Source: Lactifluus volemus (taxonomy: Eukaryota; Basidiomycota; Agaricomycetes; Russulales; Russulaceae). Taken from it: 64,000 bases of DNA. Positions 51,555 to 62,400 of this stretch are shown here, piece by piece. The first letter of the stretch is position 1; each line of letters begins with the position of its first letter. Under the pieces are notes generated by a model. That model was not told the origin of the DNA and made no database searches. It saw only the letters and a program-made list of their open reading frames with translations. A program made the translations under genes and the position numbers. The stretch spans positions 620,001 to 684,000 of the forward strand of contig WTXI01000006.1 of the NCBI GenBank assembly GCA_022376515.1. Direction: 5' to 3'.

Positions 51555-54323
51555 ATGAGTTTTACGCCTGCGTTGCCCCCACCGACAAAACTCCCCACTT
51601 TCTCCATTGTCGCGACAGTCGTCAAGTGTTGGCCGACACCGATCAACTTGAAGGGCATCCCATTAAATGGATACGAGAGGGAGTACAAACAGGTGGTCGA
51701 CAAACCCGTATCACTGTCGCCGTCACCACCAGCGTTAGCGTTGGACACAAGTGGTAGAGGACGTCATCGGGCGAGCCCGCCGAACCCGATCCATCATCGG
51801 TTGTTACAGGTTCCGTCGCCTTCCGTTAAAGGATCGGAGGTTGCGCCCATTGGTCCGCTATCTCCTCCTGCGGTCACTCACATGAACTTAACCACGACCG
51901 CTCTCCCAACAACCCATCTCACCCTTCATGCTCCTGATTTCGACATGCAACCACATCGATCCTCCCTTCCCCGCTCCCCTCCCTCTTCTTCTCTCCCAGA
52001 TTCATCCACTAGCCCATCTTCTCTCCCCCGTCACCGCCTCCCCTCTCAATCTGCCCCAACGGCCGCCTCTAGCTCTTCAAAAGGCCAGATTCACGTAAAA
52101 CTCATTTCTGCCCGCGGTCTCAACGTCTCTTCTATCCGATCTCGTCCTTACGTCGTCGTCGTCTTTGAGAACAATGAGTTCGTCAGCAGAGATCCGACCG
52201 ACGAAGGCGACAAGGAAGTCAGGGGCGTCGCCACCAATCTCTCCCGCACTTCCTCCTCCATCGCTATCAGCGCCTTAGGTGCCATCGGACCCAAGGCCTC
52301 CACTCAGGAAGCTGCTTCGCGCACCCGCCGGCAGTCCCCAGTATCAAGTTCCTCATCCAACTCGGCCAAATCCTCACTTTCCGCGCCGCCAGCCAAGACG
52401 CCCTCCAATGGATTACTAGGGCGTATGTCTCCCCACAACCCTGTCTGGAAGCACGAGGTTTCCTTGTAAGTCCACTTATCTTACTGAGCCCAGGTCCCGA
52501 TGATAACCTCTTGTCCCGCATCGCTTCAAAGCGACGTAACTTCTGAAGAGTCCACTATCCAGTTCAATATCTACGATCGTGCGAATGAGGACCATGGTTT
52601 CATGGGCTGCGTCCAAGTCAAGCCTACCCTGGTCCACGATTACGCCGTAGATCAGTGGTACAAGTACGTTTCTCGTTCATCCTTGCTTCTTGCCCCCCTG
52701 ATGCCCCCTCAAGGCTTGGACCTTACGAACACGAAACCAATATCACGGGCGAAATACGCATCCAAGTCATTTTTGAACAATACAAGGTGAGTTATCAACA
52801 TCACAGGATCTTGATCGAGCATCCCCATTTACCGTCCGGCGGATAGTCGAAACGATCACTGACACCGCGAGACTTCGAGTTCCTTAAACTGATTGGGAGG
52901 GGAACATTCGGGCGAGTCTTCCAAGTCAGAAAGAAGGATACGAAGCGCATATACGCCATGAAAGTGCTATCAAAGAAGGAGATCATTGCCAAGAAAGAGG
53001 TTGCTCACACAATTGGCGAACGGAAAATCCTCCAACGATCGTTAGACTCGCCATTCCTCGTTGGACTCAAGTTTAGCTTCCAGACCGATACAGACCTCTA
53101 CCTCATAACGGATTTCAAGAGTGGTGGCGAGTTGTTCTGGCACCTCCAAAAAGAAACTCGTTTCAGTGAGGAACGAGCGCGGTTCTATATCGCTGAATTG
53201 GTGCTGGCTTTGGAGCACTTGCATAAATACGACATCGTATACCGGTGGGTACCCTCCCTATCGTACTCCGATCTCTATCTCACCTCAAATCAAATCAAGG
53301 GATTTGAAGCCGGAAAATATTCTTCTTGACGCCACAGGACACGTGGCTCTTTGTGATTTCGGTTTATCAAAACCCGACCTTGGGGCTGACGAGTTGACAA
53401 ATACATTCTGCGGGACAACTGAGTATCTCGCACCGGAAGTTCTACTTGATGAACACGGATACTCAAAACTCGTCGATTTCTGGTCATTAGGAGTTTTGCT
53501 TTTTGAGATGTGCTGTGGATGGAGCCCTTTTTATGCCGAGGACACCCAGCAAATGTACAAGAACATCTGCTTTGGCAAGATCCGTTTCCCCAGAGGCGTC
53601 ATTAATGAAGACGGGAAGCAATTTGTCAAAGGGGTGAGTCAACAAAGTCATCCAACTCGGTTTGCTAAATAACCGATTGCCCTTTGTCAGCTTCTCAATC
53701 GCAACCCGAAACACCGACTAGGTGCACAGCGGGATGCGGCGGAGCTCAAGGAGCATCCTTTTTTTAGCACCATTGATTGGGATGCACTTGCGCGAAAGCA
53801 AGTGACGCCACCGTTCAAGCCCATCGTCGAATCCGACGAGTCGACCGCAAACTTTGATCCCGAGTTCACGTCGGCGGATATCTCGCATATCGACTTGGCC
53901 GACAAGCTGGCCTTGGACGACGACGACCCTTCAGAAGCTTGGGTCTCCCAGTCCGTCTCGGGCGGTCAAATGTACACCCCCCACGGTCCCCTCGGCAGCG
54001 ACCGTCCGAACGCGTCGACGACCCCCCGCGCGATCACGATCGAATCTAAGAACGGACCAGATCGCCAATCTAGCCCTCCCCTGACCAATAGCGTCCAAGA
54101 TCATTTCCGCGGGTTTACGTATTCGGGAGAGTCGGAGAGCCTGATCGCACGAGCAATCACACGGTTGAACGAGCAGGACGAGAAACGGGAAAACGCAGTT
54201 GCGGACGAGGACGCTACGTATCCGACGACGGACGACGAGGTACTGGATGTGAGCAGACATGGCGGTCGTTATTCCAAGCGAAACGGATACGTCAGCGGGT
54301 TTGACGACGATTTGAATTTGTGA
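51555..54323 (+). CDS. SCH9: AGC protein kinase Sch9 (C2 domain + kinase)
   Basis: TORC1-dependent AGC kinase controlling growth, ribosome production and ageing; in yeast it restrains Rim15. The ATG at 51555 opens a Ser/Pro-rich region, then a C2 domain (QIHVKLISARGLNVSSIRSR, PYVVVVFEN, TIQFNIYDRANEDHGFMG). The kinase follows: FLKLIGRGTFGRVFQVRKKD (Gly loop), YAMKVL (Lys), YLITDFKSGGELFWHLQKE, HKYDIVYRDLKPENILLD (catalytic loop across an intron), DFGLSKPDL, and activation loop NTFCGTTEYLAPEVLLDEHG with the PDK1-site Thr. The AGC tail has turn-motif Ser/Thr and hydrophobic motif FRGFTYSGES. It ends DDDLNL at 54323. All splices keep frame. The domain order C2-kinase-AGC tail is diagnostic. Confidence 0.95.
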
Positions 54324-54756
54324 CCACTTTTACATGCATCTCATCCCTACATTCTTCTGTCTCTTGCCGGTGTTCCACTTCAATCATTTTTACTGTATCC
54401 CACGCAACACTTCATCTGCAATCATCCCCTCATATTCTCTGCTTTGCATCGCCTTTGATATAGCAATATCCTGGACAGTGATCTTCATATCTACCCTTCC
54501 CCATCGATCCCACGCATAGCTTCATACGCGCACGCTAAATTGGTGGCATGTCATTTGCGTCCAAAGCACAAACTGGTGGTTCACACTCTACATTAATTTG
54601 TAATAATAGACAGCCTATCTGAGACAAGAGCGGGTTAGATGTAAAACTGTAAGGTATCGACGTGTAAGTGAGACAACTAAGCAAAATCGCGTAAGGCATT
54701 AGCACCGAAAAAGGAATGGCCCGGGATGGATGAACGATGGAAGGCTAGAACGGTCT
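54324..54756. other. Convergent intergenic region, SCH9 / Apd1-like
   Basis: The first 200 bp is T- and C-rich, as expected for a 3' UTR. No gene seen. Confidence 0.45.
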
Positions 54757-56200
54757 CTACCAATCATTAAGTCTTTTGCAATCTGGCCTCGCGAGGTTGA
54801 CGCCCCCGCGTAGCAAAGGAGGTAATATTTGTCCGCCGAGAATAGTCGTATGCACGATAGGCTCGACCTCGTGAGTGGATACACGGCCATACCATACGCC
54901 AGCGCCTTGGGGCATGTAAATCTGTTTAAGTCGACAGATCGATCAGCACCGATACACCGTGCTAGAGCGATAAGACCCTCACGATCACATTGCCCGCGTA
55001 CTTGTGTCCGCCGATATGGGAGGTCTTGAGAATCAAGGCCCGCTTCGGAACGCTATCATTGAGGTCCTGTAGCCTTCGGTTCAATTCTGTTTCTTTCTCG
55101 GATCCATCGGGATATGATTCTAATGGGGAACCAGACGGGTCGTCAAGCTGCGTGTGAACGTCCCAACCTTCATTCTGCAAGGTGGCTGAGAAGGCTGAGA
55201 GCGGCGATGACCGATTTGTGTGAACAATTTGAATTAAAGGATTTACGAGAAGGGTGTACGTACCATGTTCGAGTTTTGGCGCCGCGATTGCACATCGGGC
55301 GTCTCTGGTCCGGTGAGAACCTTATTTACCAGAAAATCTCCATTCAGCGGTTCTGCTCGAAAATTTCCGACTTGACACACACACGACACGTGCGTCGGTT
55401 AGAGAGAATAAGGCGTAACTCACAAATCAAAATTACGCAGGTGTACGGGATCACCCAAGACTTGACCATACTCATTTCGGATGTCGACCCGGGGCGTGAG
55501 ATACTGGGGTTGACCGAGTTTCGCCATAGCTCGCGAGCGCCATCAAGGGAGCGGGGCACCTCGGTGACGACCTTATAGTCCGGAAACACAAGGACGGTCT
55601 CGTAATCATAGTCTTTAGACAGGGTATCGTGGCTGCCATTCAGAATGGACACAGTATGCGTCTCGGAATCCTTGAAGATTCCGGCGATTGAATTTGTTGG
55701 GGTTTGCGGTGTGGGGGTGCTTGGCGTAACAGGCTCGGAAGCAGCTGTAACTGTAGTGGGTGCACCTCCTGCGATGGTAGAGAGGTAGGAAGCAAGGGAG
55801 CCTCGAGTGTCCGTGACGGAGTGTTCCCAGTCGGATTTACCGGTCGAGATGACGACCTGGACGAGTTATCAGATAAACGAGGGAGCGAAAAATGAAGATT
55901 GCAGTAAACGGACCTGTCGACGGTAAGGTTTCACGGAGCCCAGCATTTCGGAAGTTGTGTCTATCGTCGACGCAATTCTTTGCGGATATTCTTCGTGCCC
56001 TAAAGAACGACGATCTATGACAGGAGAAGAAAAAGGAATAAGTGTCGTCACTTGCCATCGCTACAAGGGTTCGGACAGTTTCTGCAGTCAGCGAAGGACA
56101 CGGGCACGCCTGCTGCTTCTAGTGCCGAATGAGTTTGTTCGGGGTCATTAGTCGAGGTGGGAAGGACGGCAAAGAATCGCTTGAGAGGATTAATCGTCAT
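54757..56200 (-). CDS. Apd1/sucrase-ferredoxin-like family protein
   Basis: Thioredoxin-like ferredoxin of the Apd1/Aim32 family, whose members bind a 2Fe-2S cluster with His ligands and take part in redox or metal/hydrogen-peroxide tolerance. The ATG at 56200 opens MTINPLKRFFAVLPTSTND, then SFADCRNCPNPCSDG (Cys cluster). A GC-AG intron (56055-56000) leads to HEEYPQRIASTIDTTSEML and GSVKPYRRQ. Next exons give VVISTGKSDWEHSVTDTRGS, ETVLVFPDYKVVTEVPRSLD, RDARCAIAAPKLEHAFSATL, LILKTSHIGGHKYAGNVI (H-x-x-x-H family motif) and PQGAGVWYGRVSTHEVEPIV, stopping at 54757. The join between SWVIPYTCVILI and RDARCAIA is not resolved: the expected CSHK-type bridge is missing. Confidence 0.85.
56000..56055 (-). 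other. GC-AG intron in the Apd1-like gene
   Basis: The exon ends GATG and the intron begins GCAAGT, the textbook consensus for GC donors, and ends CTTTAG. The 56-nt length and the phase (GAT G|GG CAC) rejoin the conserved Cys cluster to HEEYPQR. No GT donor nearby keeps the frame. Confidence 0.65.
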
Positions 56201-56325
56201 AATGAGTCTGAGCGAAAAACCTGGGGTTGAGAGGGTTAAAAGCTTGCTCGGAGTTGCAATTTCCGCTTATCTGATTGTAATAGATGCTGTACAGGCTATG
56301 CACTACTAATACACACTCAAGTAAT
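56056..56325. promoter_or_regulatory. Upstream region of the Apd1-like gene and 3' end of the UIM protein gene
   Basis: Only 124 bp (56201-56324) lie between the Apd1-like ATG and the stop of the next gene on the same strand, so the promoter of the Apd1-like gene must be this short or overlap its neighbour's 3' end. Confidence 0.3.
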
Positions 56326-58597
56326 CAACCCCATTCGTCCGGGACGAACGGTGTGACGAGATCATACACGTCCGCGTTACGCCCCCGTTGTGGCCTCAAA
56401 CTTCGTCCCATGAGCCGTCCGATCAAAGCACGACCTCGTCCTCGTTGCCCTTCATCGTCGATCACTGTAGAACCGTGTTCGTCGGGGTAAAATTGGTCCA
56501 CCATCTTCGCGAGCCGGCGAAGCCCACTCGACGCATCGCTCGGCGCGCGTCGTGACTCTTCCAGGGCAGATGCCAGGTAACTGGCCATGATAGGCATCGT
56601 TATCGGTAGCTTGGGCAATGGCTTTGTTGGCGTTGCCGGGATGGTGTAGTACTTGGACACCGGTGATTCCGGTCCATCGCTGAGCAGGGCTGGTAAAGAT
56701 GATAGGTTGTACGAGTACGGAAGCACGTTGACGTCCGCGTTCGTATGACGGTGATCTGGCGGCGGCTCATAGTCAATGGTGAGATATATGACCGTCCGCC
56801 AGTCCCTCGAAGCTTGATGAACCTGGGCGCTCTCAGAAGAAATTCTCGTGGACCATATGGAATTCCGTACCTTGAAGAAATGAATGACCGTTCGCAGCTT
56901 CAACTCCCCCTTCGTGGCCGCCAACGCCGCAACAGACGGCTCTATGCGTGTGCCGCTCAACTTCGCCATCAATTTCAACAGCTGCCGCCAGCTCCGTCCA
57001 TGAACATGCATCGGTGGATACTTCCCATAAGGAAGAGCAAGGACTTCTGGCAGAGGACCTTGCATCATGGAAAGCTCCATAGGTGGCTGACAGAACCCGA
57101 ATGCTAGTACCGAGGACGGTAAGTAAGGCAAACGTTTCTTCACTCTTTCGTCGATACTCACAGAGCCCATAGAGCAGCTCCGGCTCCACGAATTGATTGG
57201 GCGTCACAACCGCTCGTTGGCCTTGAGAAGTAGGAGAGGAAGATTGCTCCTCTTCGCTAGGAGACGCCGAACTGTCCAACTGTTCTGGATTCGGACTAGT
57301 TTGTTGCACTGGTGATGGTGACTGCCGAGGAGTGCTCGTTTCGTCCGGCTTAGGGATTGACAGCCCCTCGACTGGTGCCACTGGAGTGGGTGATACAAGA
57401 TGGCCAGATGGCATCGGGTTCGATACAGAACGTTGCGGCGCTTGAAGGAGGGATGATCGGTCATGGTGCGTAATGAAGTATGCTATCTATCCACGTACCT
57501 TTGTTGTTCCTGGGAACAACATCATCGTAACGGGGTAAATCGTCTGACGTTCTCGAATGAGCATTGTCATTCGACCGAGTCATTGATGTACTACGTCCGC
57601 TGTTGTGATCAGCTTCCCTCCGGAAAAGGCCTTCATCTTCTTGCCGCTGTGCATTGGCCGATGGAATTGATGACGCTGACTTCGCTTCCGCCTCGCGGAG
57701 AGACTCTTTTAACACCCGATCAAGGACCTTATCGTCAGAGTCAAGAGCCTCTATGCGTTCCCTCTCGGCACGTGCCGACAGCTCCATAGCGAGCGCCAGC
57801 TCCTCCTTTTCGTTCAATGACATTTTACGTTTTTCTGGTAAAGGCGGGGGAGGAGTTGGAGGGGATTGAGCTGTTGGGGCAGCACCAGTCGTGTCCGGTG
57901 GTTTCATCTCGTTGGGGGTGATATTTGGCGACGGAGGGTACTTTGGTGCTGCGGCAGATAAAGAAGGGCGGGGGGCGAAGGGTTTCGGGGGCAGCGTCGG
58001 TGGTGGTGGTGGTAGTGGTGGTGATTGAGATGGTGGTTGAGATAGCGTGTTTAACGATAATAGACTGCGTGAGGATCGAAGGGGTGGTTGGGATTTGTGC
58101 CGGGACACGGGTTGGGCGGGAAGGGCAGTTCGATGGCGCATGAATTCTGGTGGCTTGGGCGGCAACACAGGGGAGATAGAAGTCGACATTAACGGAGTCT
58201 TTGGCGGGAGAGGAGGCACTACTGGCTGGTGCTGCTTTTGTAGTGGTGGAGGTGGAGGTGGTGGTGGAGGTGGTGGTAGTAGCGGTGGTGGGGGTGGTAG
58301 TGGGGGTGGGGGTAGTGGTGGTATTGATGGGAGTTGTGGTTGGAAGTAGTTATACTCACTAATATTATGCCCAGCAGGCATCTCATTCACGTGGCTTATG
58401 CCTGGATTAAGGAAGAATAGACCCCTCGAACCTCTGGGAGAAGCAGATTGGGGACTTCTGTGACCCGGTATTAGGCTGGGCGGTATCACAATCTCTCGAG
58501 GAATTGAAGGGCGGGATGATGCTGGCGCCGAGGCGGTGGAGAAACGATGGGTTAGCGTATGCGTATATGCATCACCTGGACTCCGAGGATGATCCAT
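56325..58597 (-). CDS. Pro-rich protein with ubiquitin-interacting-type motif and conserved C-terminal domain
   Basis: I do not recognise a named family. The ATG at 58597 opens a Ser/Pro-rich region with long polyproline runs (PPPPPPPPPPPL) and SH3-type PxxP motifs such as PVVPPLPPKTP. Near residue 275 lies a UIM-like helix (EKEELALAMELSARAERE). Two introns (starting near 57489 and 57170) lead to a globular C-terminal domain: FGFCQPPMELSMMQGPLPEV, LALPYGKYPPMHVHGRSWRQ, LLKLMAKLSGTRIEPSVAAL, TVIYLTIDYEPPPDH, ending GRNADVYDLVTPFVPDEWG at 56325. Polyproline plus UIM would suit an adaptor in endocytosis or actin control, but this is a guess. The frame is intact. Confidence 0.75.
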
Positions 58598-59430
58598 AAG
58601 GGCTGTGAAGAAGTATCAGATCCGACAGTAATCGTCCTGTAGCTTAGGAGGAGCCCGGCTATGTTAAGTGGGTCCGCGATCATTAACAGCGCGGAATTAA
58701 TTCCCATTTGTTCCGCTGGTTACGCCTATCAGGCAACCAATCAGACAACCTATCAGTCAACTAATTTCAAATTCAGATACCTGGTTGTTTCTCTCTCTCG
58801 GTGATTGGGTTACCAGCGATGGGGATCCGTACGGCAGCGTACTGTACGTTTGGCAAATGGAGTTGTTGGGAAGCGGTGGGTGGGCACGCGCAAGAAGGCA
58901 ATGACCGGGGTGGGGACTAGTGCCTGGGGCTGTCGAGAGTCGTGCCCATCGTTTTGTCATGTCCTATGCTTGGGAGTCAACAGAGATCTTCTGGTCATTC
59001 TCCCAAGGGCAACATGGTAACACGAAGAAAGGACTTTCTGGTACTGCTGCCGCAGCGTGGTCACACATGTTGGTCACAATGCAGGATGCAATGTGGGACA
59101 GAAAAAGCTTAATTATCGTGACTTCATGCGATTGGTCGTGAACTCTTGTCAACATGTGAATGTCAAAAATGACATCGAATAACTCTAGCATACAAAGTGC
59201 AGGGAGGAACAATGCTAAGGAGGATGGTGAGGGGCGTGACAAAAAAGATGGAGGGAACGTGGAGCGATATGCTTGAAGAAGGTGATGGATAGCGAAATTG
59301 AAAGGGTCATAACAAAAAAAAACACCCGAAATGCAGCGAGGTGAATCGCCATGAATTAGACGCAAAAGATGAAAATGCACGATGAGTATGTAAGTAATTA
59401 TGGCATCCAGACGCCATAGCTGGTAATGTT
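58598..59430. other. Intergenic region upstream of the UIM protein and downstream of Rim15
   Basis: Holds the promoter of the UIM protein gene, including the triple 12-bp repeat at 58728-58763, and the 3' flank of the Rim15 gene. No gene seen. Confidence 0.5.
58728..58763. repeat. Three tandem 12-bp units with a CCAAT core
   Basis: Units ATCAGGCAACCA, ATCAGACAACCT and ATCAGTCAACTA sit head to tail with exact 12-bp spacing and share ATCAG-n-CAAC. A CCAAT box spans the first junction (58737-58741). They lie 131-166 bp upstream of the UIM protein ATG, a fitting place for regulator sites. Confidence 0.6.
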
Positions 59431-62400
59431 TCACCGGGTGGTAATTCCTTTCGACTTGGCAACGGCGGAGGTATGGGCGGTCGAGGTTTTAAACCCGAGC
59501 TCGCGCATGGCAGCTAGCAAGTCGGCCTTTTGCAGCGGTTTCGAAAGCGATGCAGCAAAAAGTGTACTCGCCTCGCCCATGTCGGCGCCGCTATAAGCGC
59601 TGACGGCTATAATGGGCGTGCTCGTATTTTTGTTGTTAGTACTTTTGATGTACCGGGCTGCGCTTTCGCCATCAACTGTAGGTATTCTGTGAGGTGGCTG
59701 AAACAACTCGCCCAACGTGTTCACTTACCAACTGGCATATGGAGATCCATCAAAATGCAATCGAACTCTGCAACAATCAAAAGTTAGACATAGGTTAATC
59801 CGCGAGCGCATCGAGAACACGCAACTGATATCGCCCAGTGCAACGCTGATAGCTTCCGCGCCATCCTGTACAACAACACACCGACAACCAAGCCGACTGA
59901 GTAGAGTTTCTATGATCTTTGCCGTAATGGGATTGTCCTCTGCAAGCAGACAAGTTACCGCGCGGTCACTTGGATCTGGGCCCCGCTTGAGGTCAATCGA
60001 AGCCACGGAAGACGGAGGCGTGTTGGCTTCAACATGACTGGACGCGTGACCGATGGATGCAGGCCACGCGTCCGATATCGAGCCTTCTCCCATACTTGAC
60101 GAAACGGACGCCGTACGGAGACGACTAGGCATGGAATTCCGACGGCTAAGGTCCGATTCTATGTGATTCTGCTTAAATCGCTCGACAGCGCCAAATTCGG
60201 AAGGTTTACGAATGTGGCCAGCGATGCTGCCAGGGGTGGAGGGTGGGACGCTACCGCGAGAGGGCGAAGACGCGACAGAAGAAGTGGAGGTTGCGGGAGA
60301 TGGGGGGTTCGTGATTGCCGACTTGCCCTCGAACGAGGTAACTACACTCGACGGGACTTTCTTTCTGGTCGACATGCTGCGTTTTCGACTGTGCGTCCCG
60401 CCAGATTCGGAAAGTGTATGGGTTATGGGTGCCATCTGGTCCGTCCGTAACTTTCGTATCACGTCGTCATTGGCCTGTTTAAGAACCGGCAAATTCTTGA
60501 AGCTAAAGGCTCCAAATTCGTCATCTGCTGGTGTGGAAGCCTCTCGCCCCCTTCGTGGAACAGGGACAGCCTCGGAATGAGGGACATCAATACTGATACA
60601 ATTGTGCTGTGACGGGGATTGGGTTGTGAGCACGGGTTGGTCTTCCTCAAATAGCTGGAGAATGGCTCCGCGCGGGTCAAAGTAGTCCGTGGACTCGGGG
60701 TCGGTGACTTGAGGGATGAAGGCGGCCTCGGTCGTCGTGACCTTATCCCATTCAATGTCGGCAAACCATGGGTGTACTTTTACTTCGTCAGCCTCATTGG
60801 CCCCAAGACGTCGGAGGGGATCCACAGTCAGCAATCGCTCCATAAAGTCCCGTGCCTCGGGCGAGTAATCGACGTAATCTTCCAGCCATTCGATCCGCCT
60901 GGAAAGGATGTTTTCGAAGACTTTCTCAGGTGTCTCATCATGGAAAGGTGGTGCGCCGTAGAGAAATTCGTATGTGATAACCCCAAGCGCCCACTGCAAG
61001 CGTGTCAGCCAAGGGACTCTGGGGATCGAGTAGCTCGCAGAAAAAAAGATACTGACCCAATCGACAGTGGCATCATCGCCACGTAGACCAAGTATTGTTT
61101 CCGGAGCCAAGTAGTCAGGCGTACCAACAAACTTCTGCTCACCGGCCGCTGTGCCACTTCCTCCGGGGGAAGAGTGTGAGCGAAGGTCTGTCGTCAATTC
61201 CATAGCGAATGATTGCAGTGGGCTGTCATTCATCTGAACTCCAGCTCGACGGGCATAAAGGTTAGGGAATGAATCAGATCCACTGGATTCACTGACGTCG
61301 TCTGTAGATGATAGGAATGAGTTCGTCCGTTGACAACAAGTCGGAGTGGGTTGAAGTACGAACCTCCACCAAGTATGTCTGCGGGGATTAGGGGCGAGGA
61401 CAGATATGCCGAGTCCATGGATGGCGGGCGAGAGTGTGGGCTGTAACGGGTCCGCGCCGCACGGCCACCCCGCTCCAGCGGCATAAGCTGTGCTTCACGA
61501 GTCTGACGCCCGAGCAGACCGATCCTACTTAAACCAAAATCAGTAAGTTTGAGATGACCATGTTGGTCGATGAGGAGGTTATCTGGTTTTAGATCGCTAA
61601 GATTTCCTGGACTTTAGTCAAGCACAAGCAGGGAAGGCTTATTGACGTACCGATGTATGATTCCTCTTTGATGCAGATATTCCAAGCCAAGGACGACCGC
61701 AGCGACATAATTCTTGGCCCACTCCTCTGGTAGGGCACCCAAGGACTTGATAAGTGCAGCACAGTCGCCCCCGTTGAGATATTCCATGACTAAGTACAGG
61801 TTTTCTTTGCTCTGGAAGGTGAAATATAACTTCGCGACGAACGGAGACTCGGCTTGTTTCATCAGGATCATACGCTCGGCCTTCACGTTGGTGATCTGAT
61901 TCTTCGCTATCATATCCGCCTTTTTCAACACCTTGATGGCGTAGTAGTCACCGGTTGCTTTCTTTTTGGCCAGGAAGACCGAGCCGAAAGCGCCCTTGCT
62001 TATAGGTTTGATGACTTCAAAGTCCTTGATCGATGTCGGCGTGGCGCGCGAGAGGGGAGTAGCCGAAGGAAGACGAGGTGAGGTTGGTCCGGCAGATATG
62101 GGCAGAGTCACTGGGCTAAGAACCGGATTGATGGTAGAGTGGCGACGGTGCGAGCGACGAACCCCCGGTAGGTCCGATGGCGAATTCAGAGGAGACAGCT
62201 GTTGGGCGGCGTCCAAATTCTGAGCGGATTTTCGAGGACGTACAGTCTTCAAGATGCTATCGTTCAAATCCATAAGAGGTGGATTGCAGCTATCTGGAGT
62301 GTCAGACGCAATGATTGGAGCGGCTAGCGCCAGAGGAGATGATACGGAGGACGGGGTGGATGAACGCGTTTGCAACGATAGACCTTGCCATACATATGGC

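Noticed and set aside
58047..58349. Gly-rich open frame on the plus strand
   Set aside because: Mirror image of the polyproline codons of the UIM protein gene.
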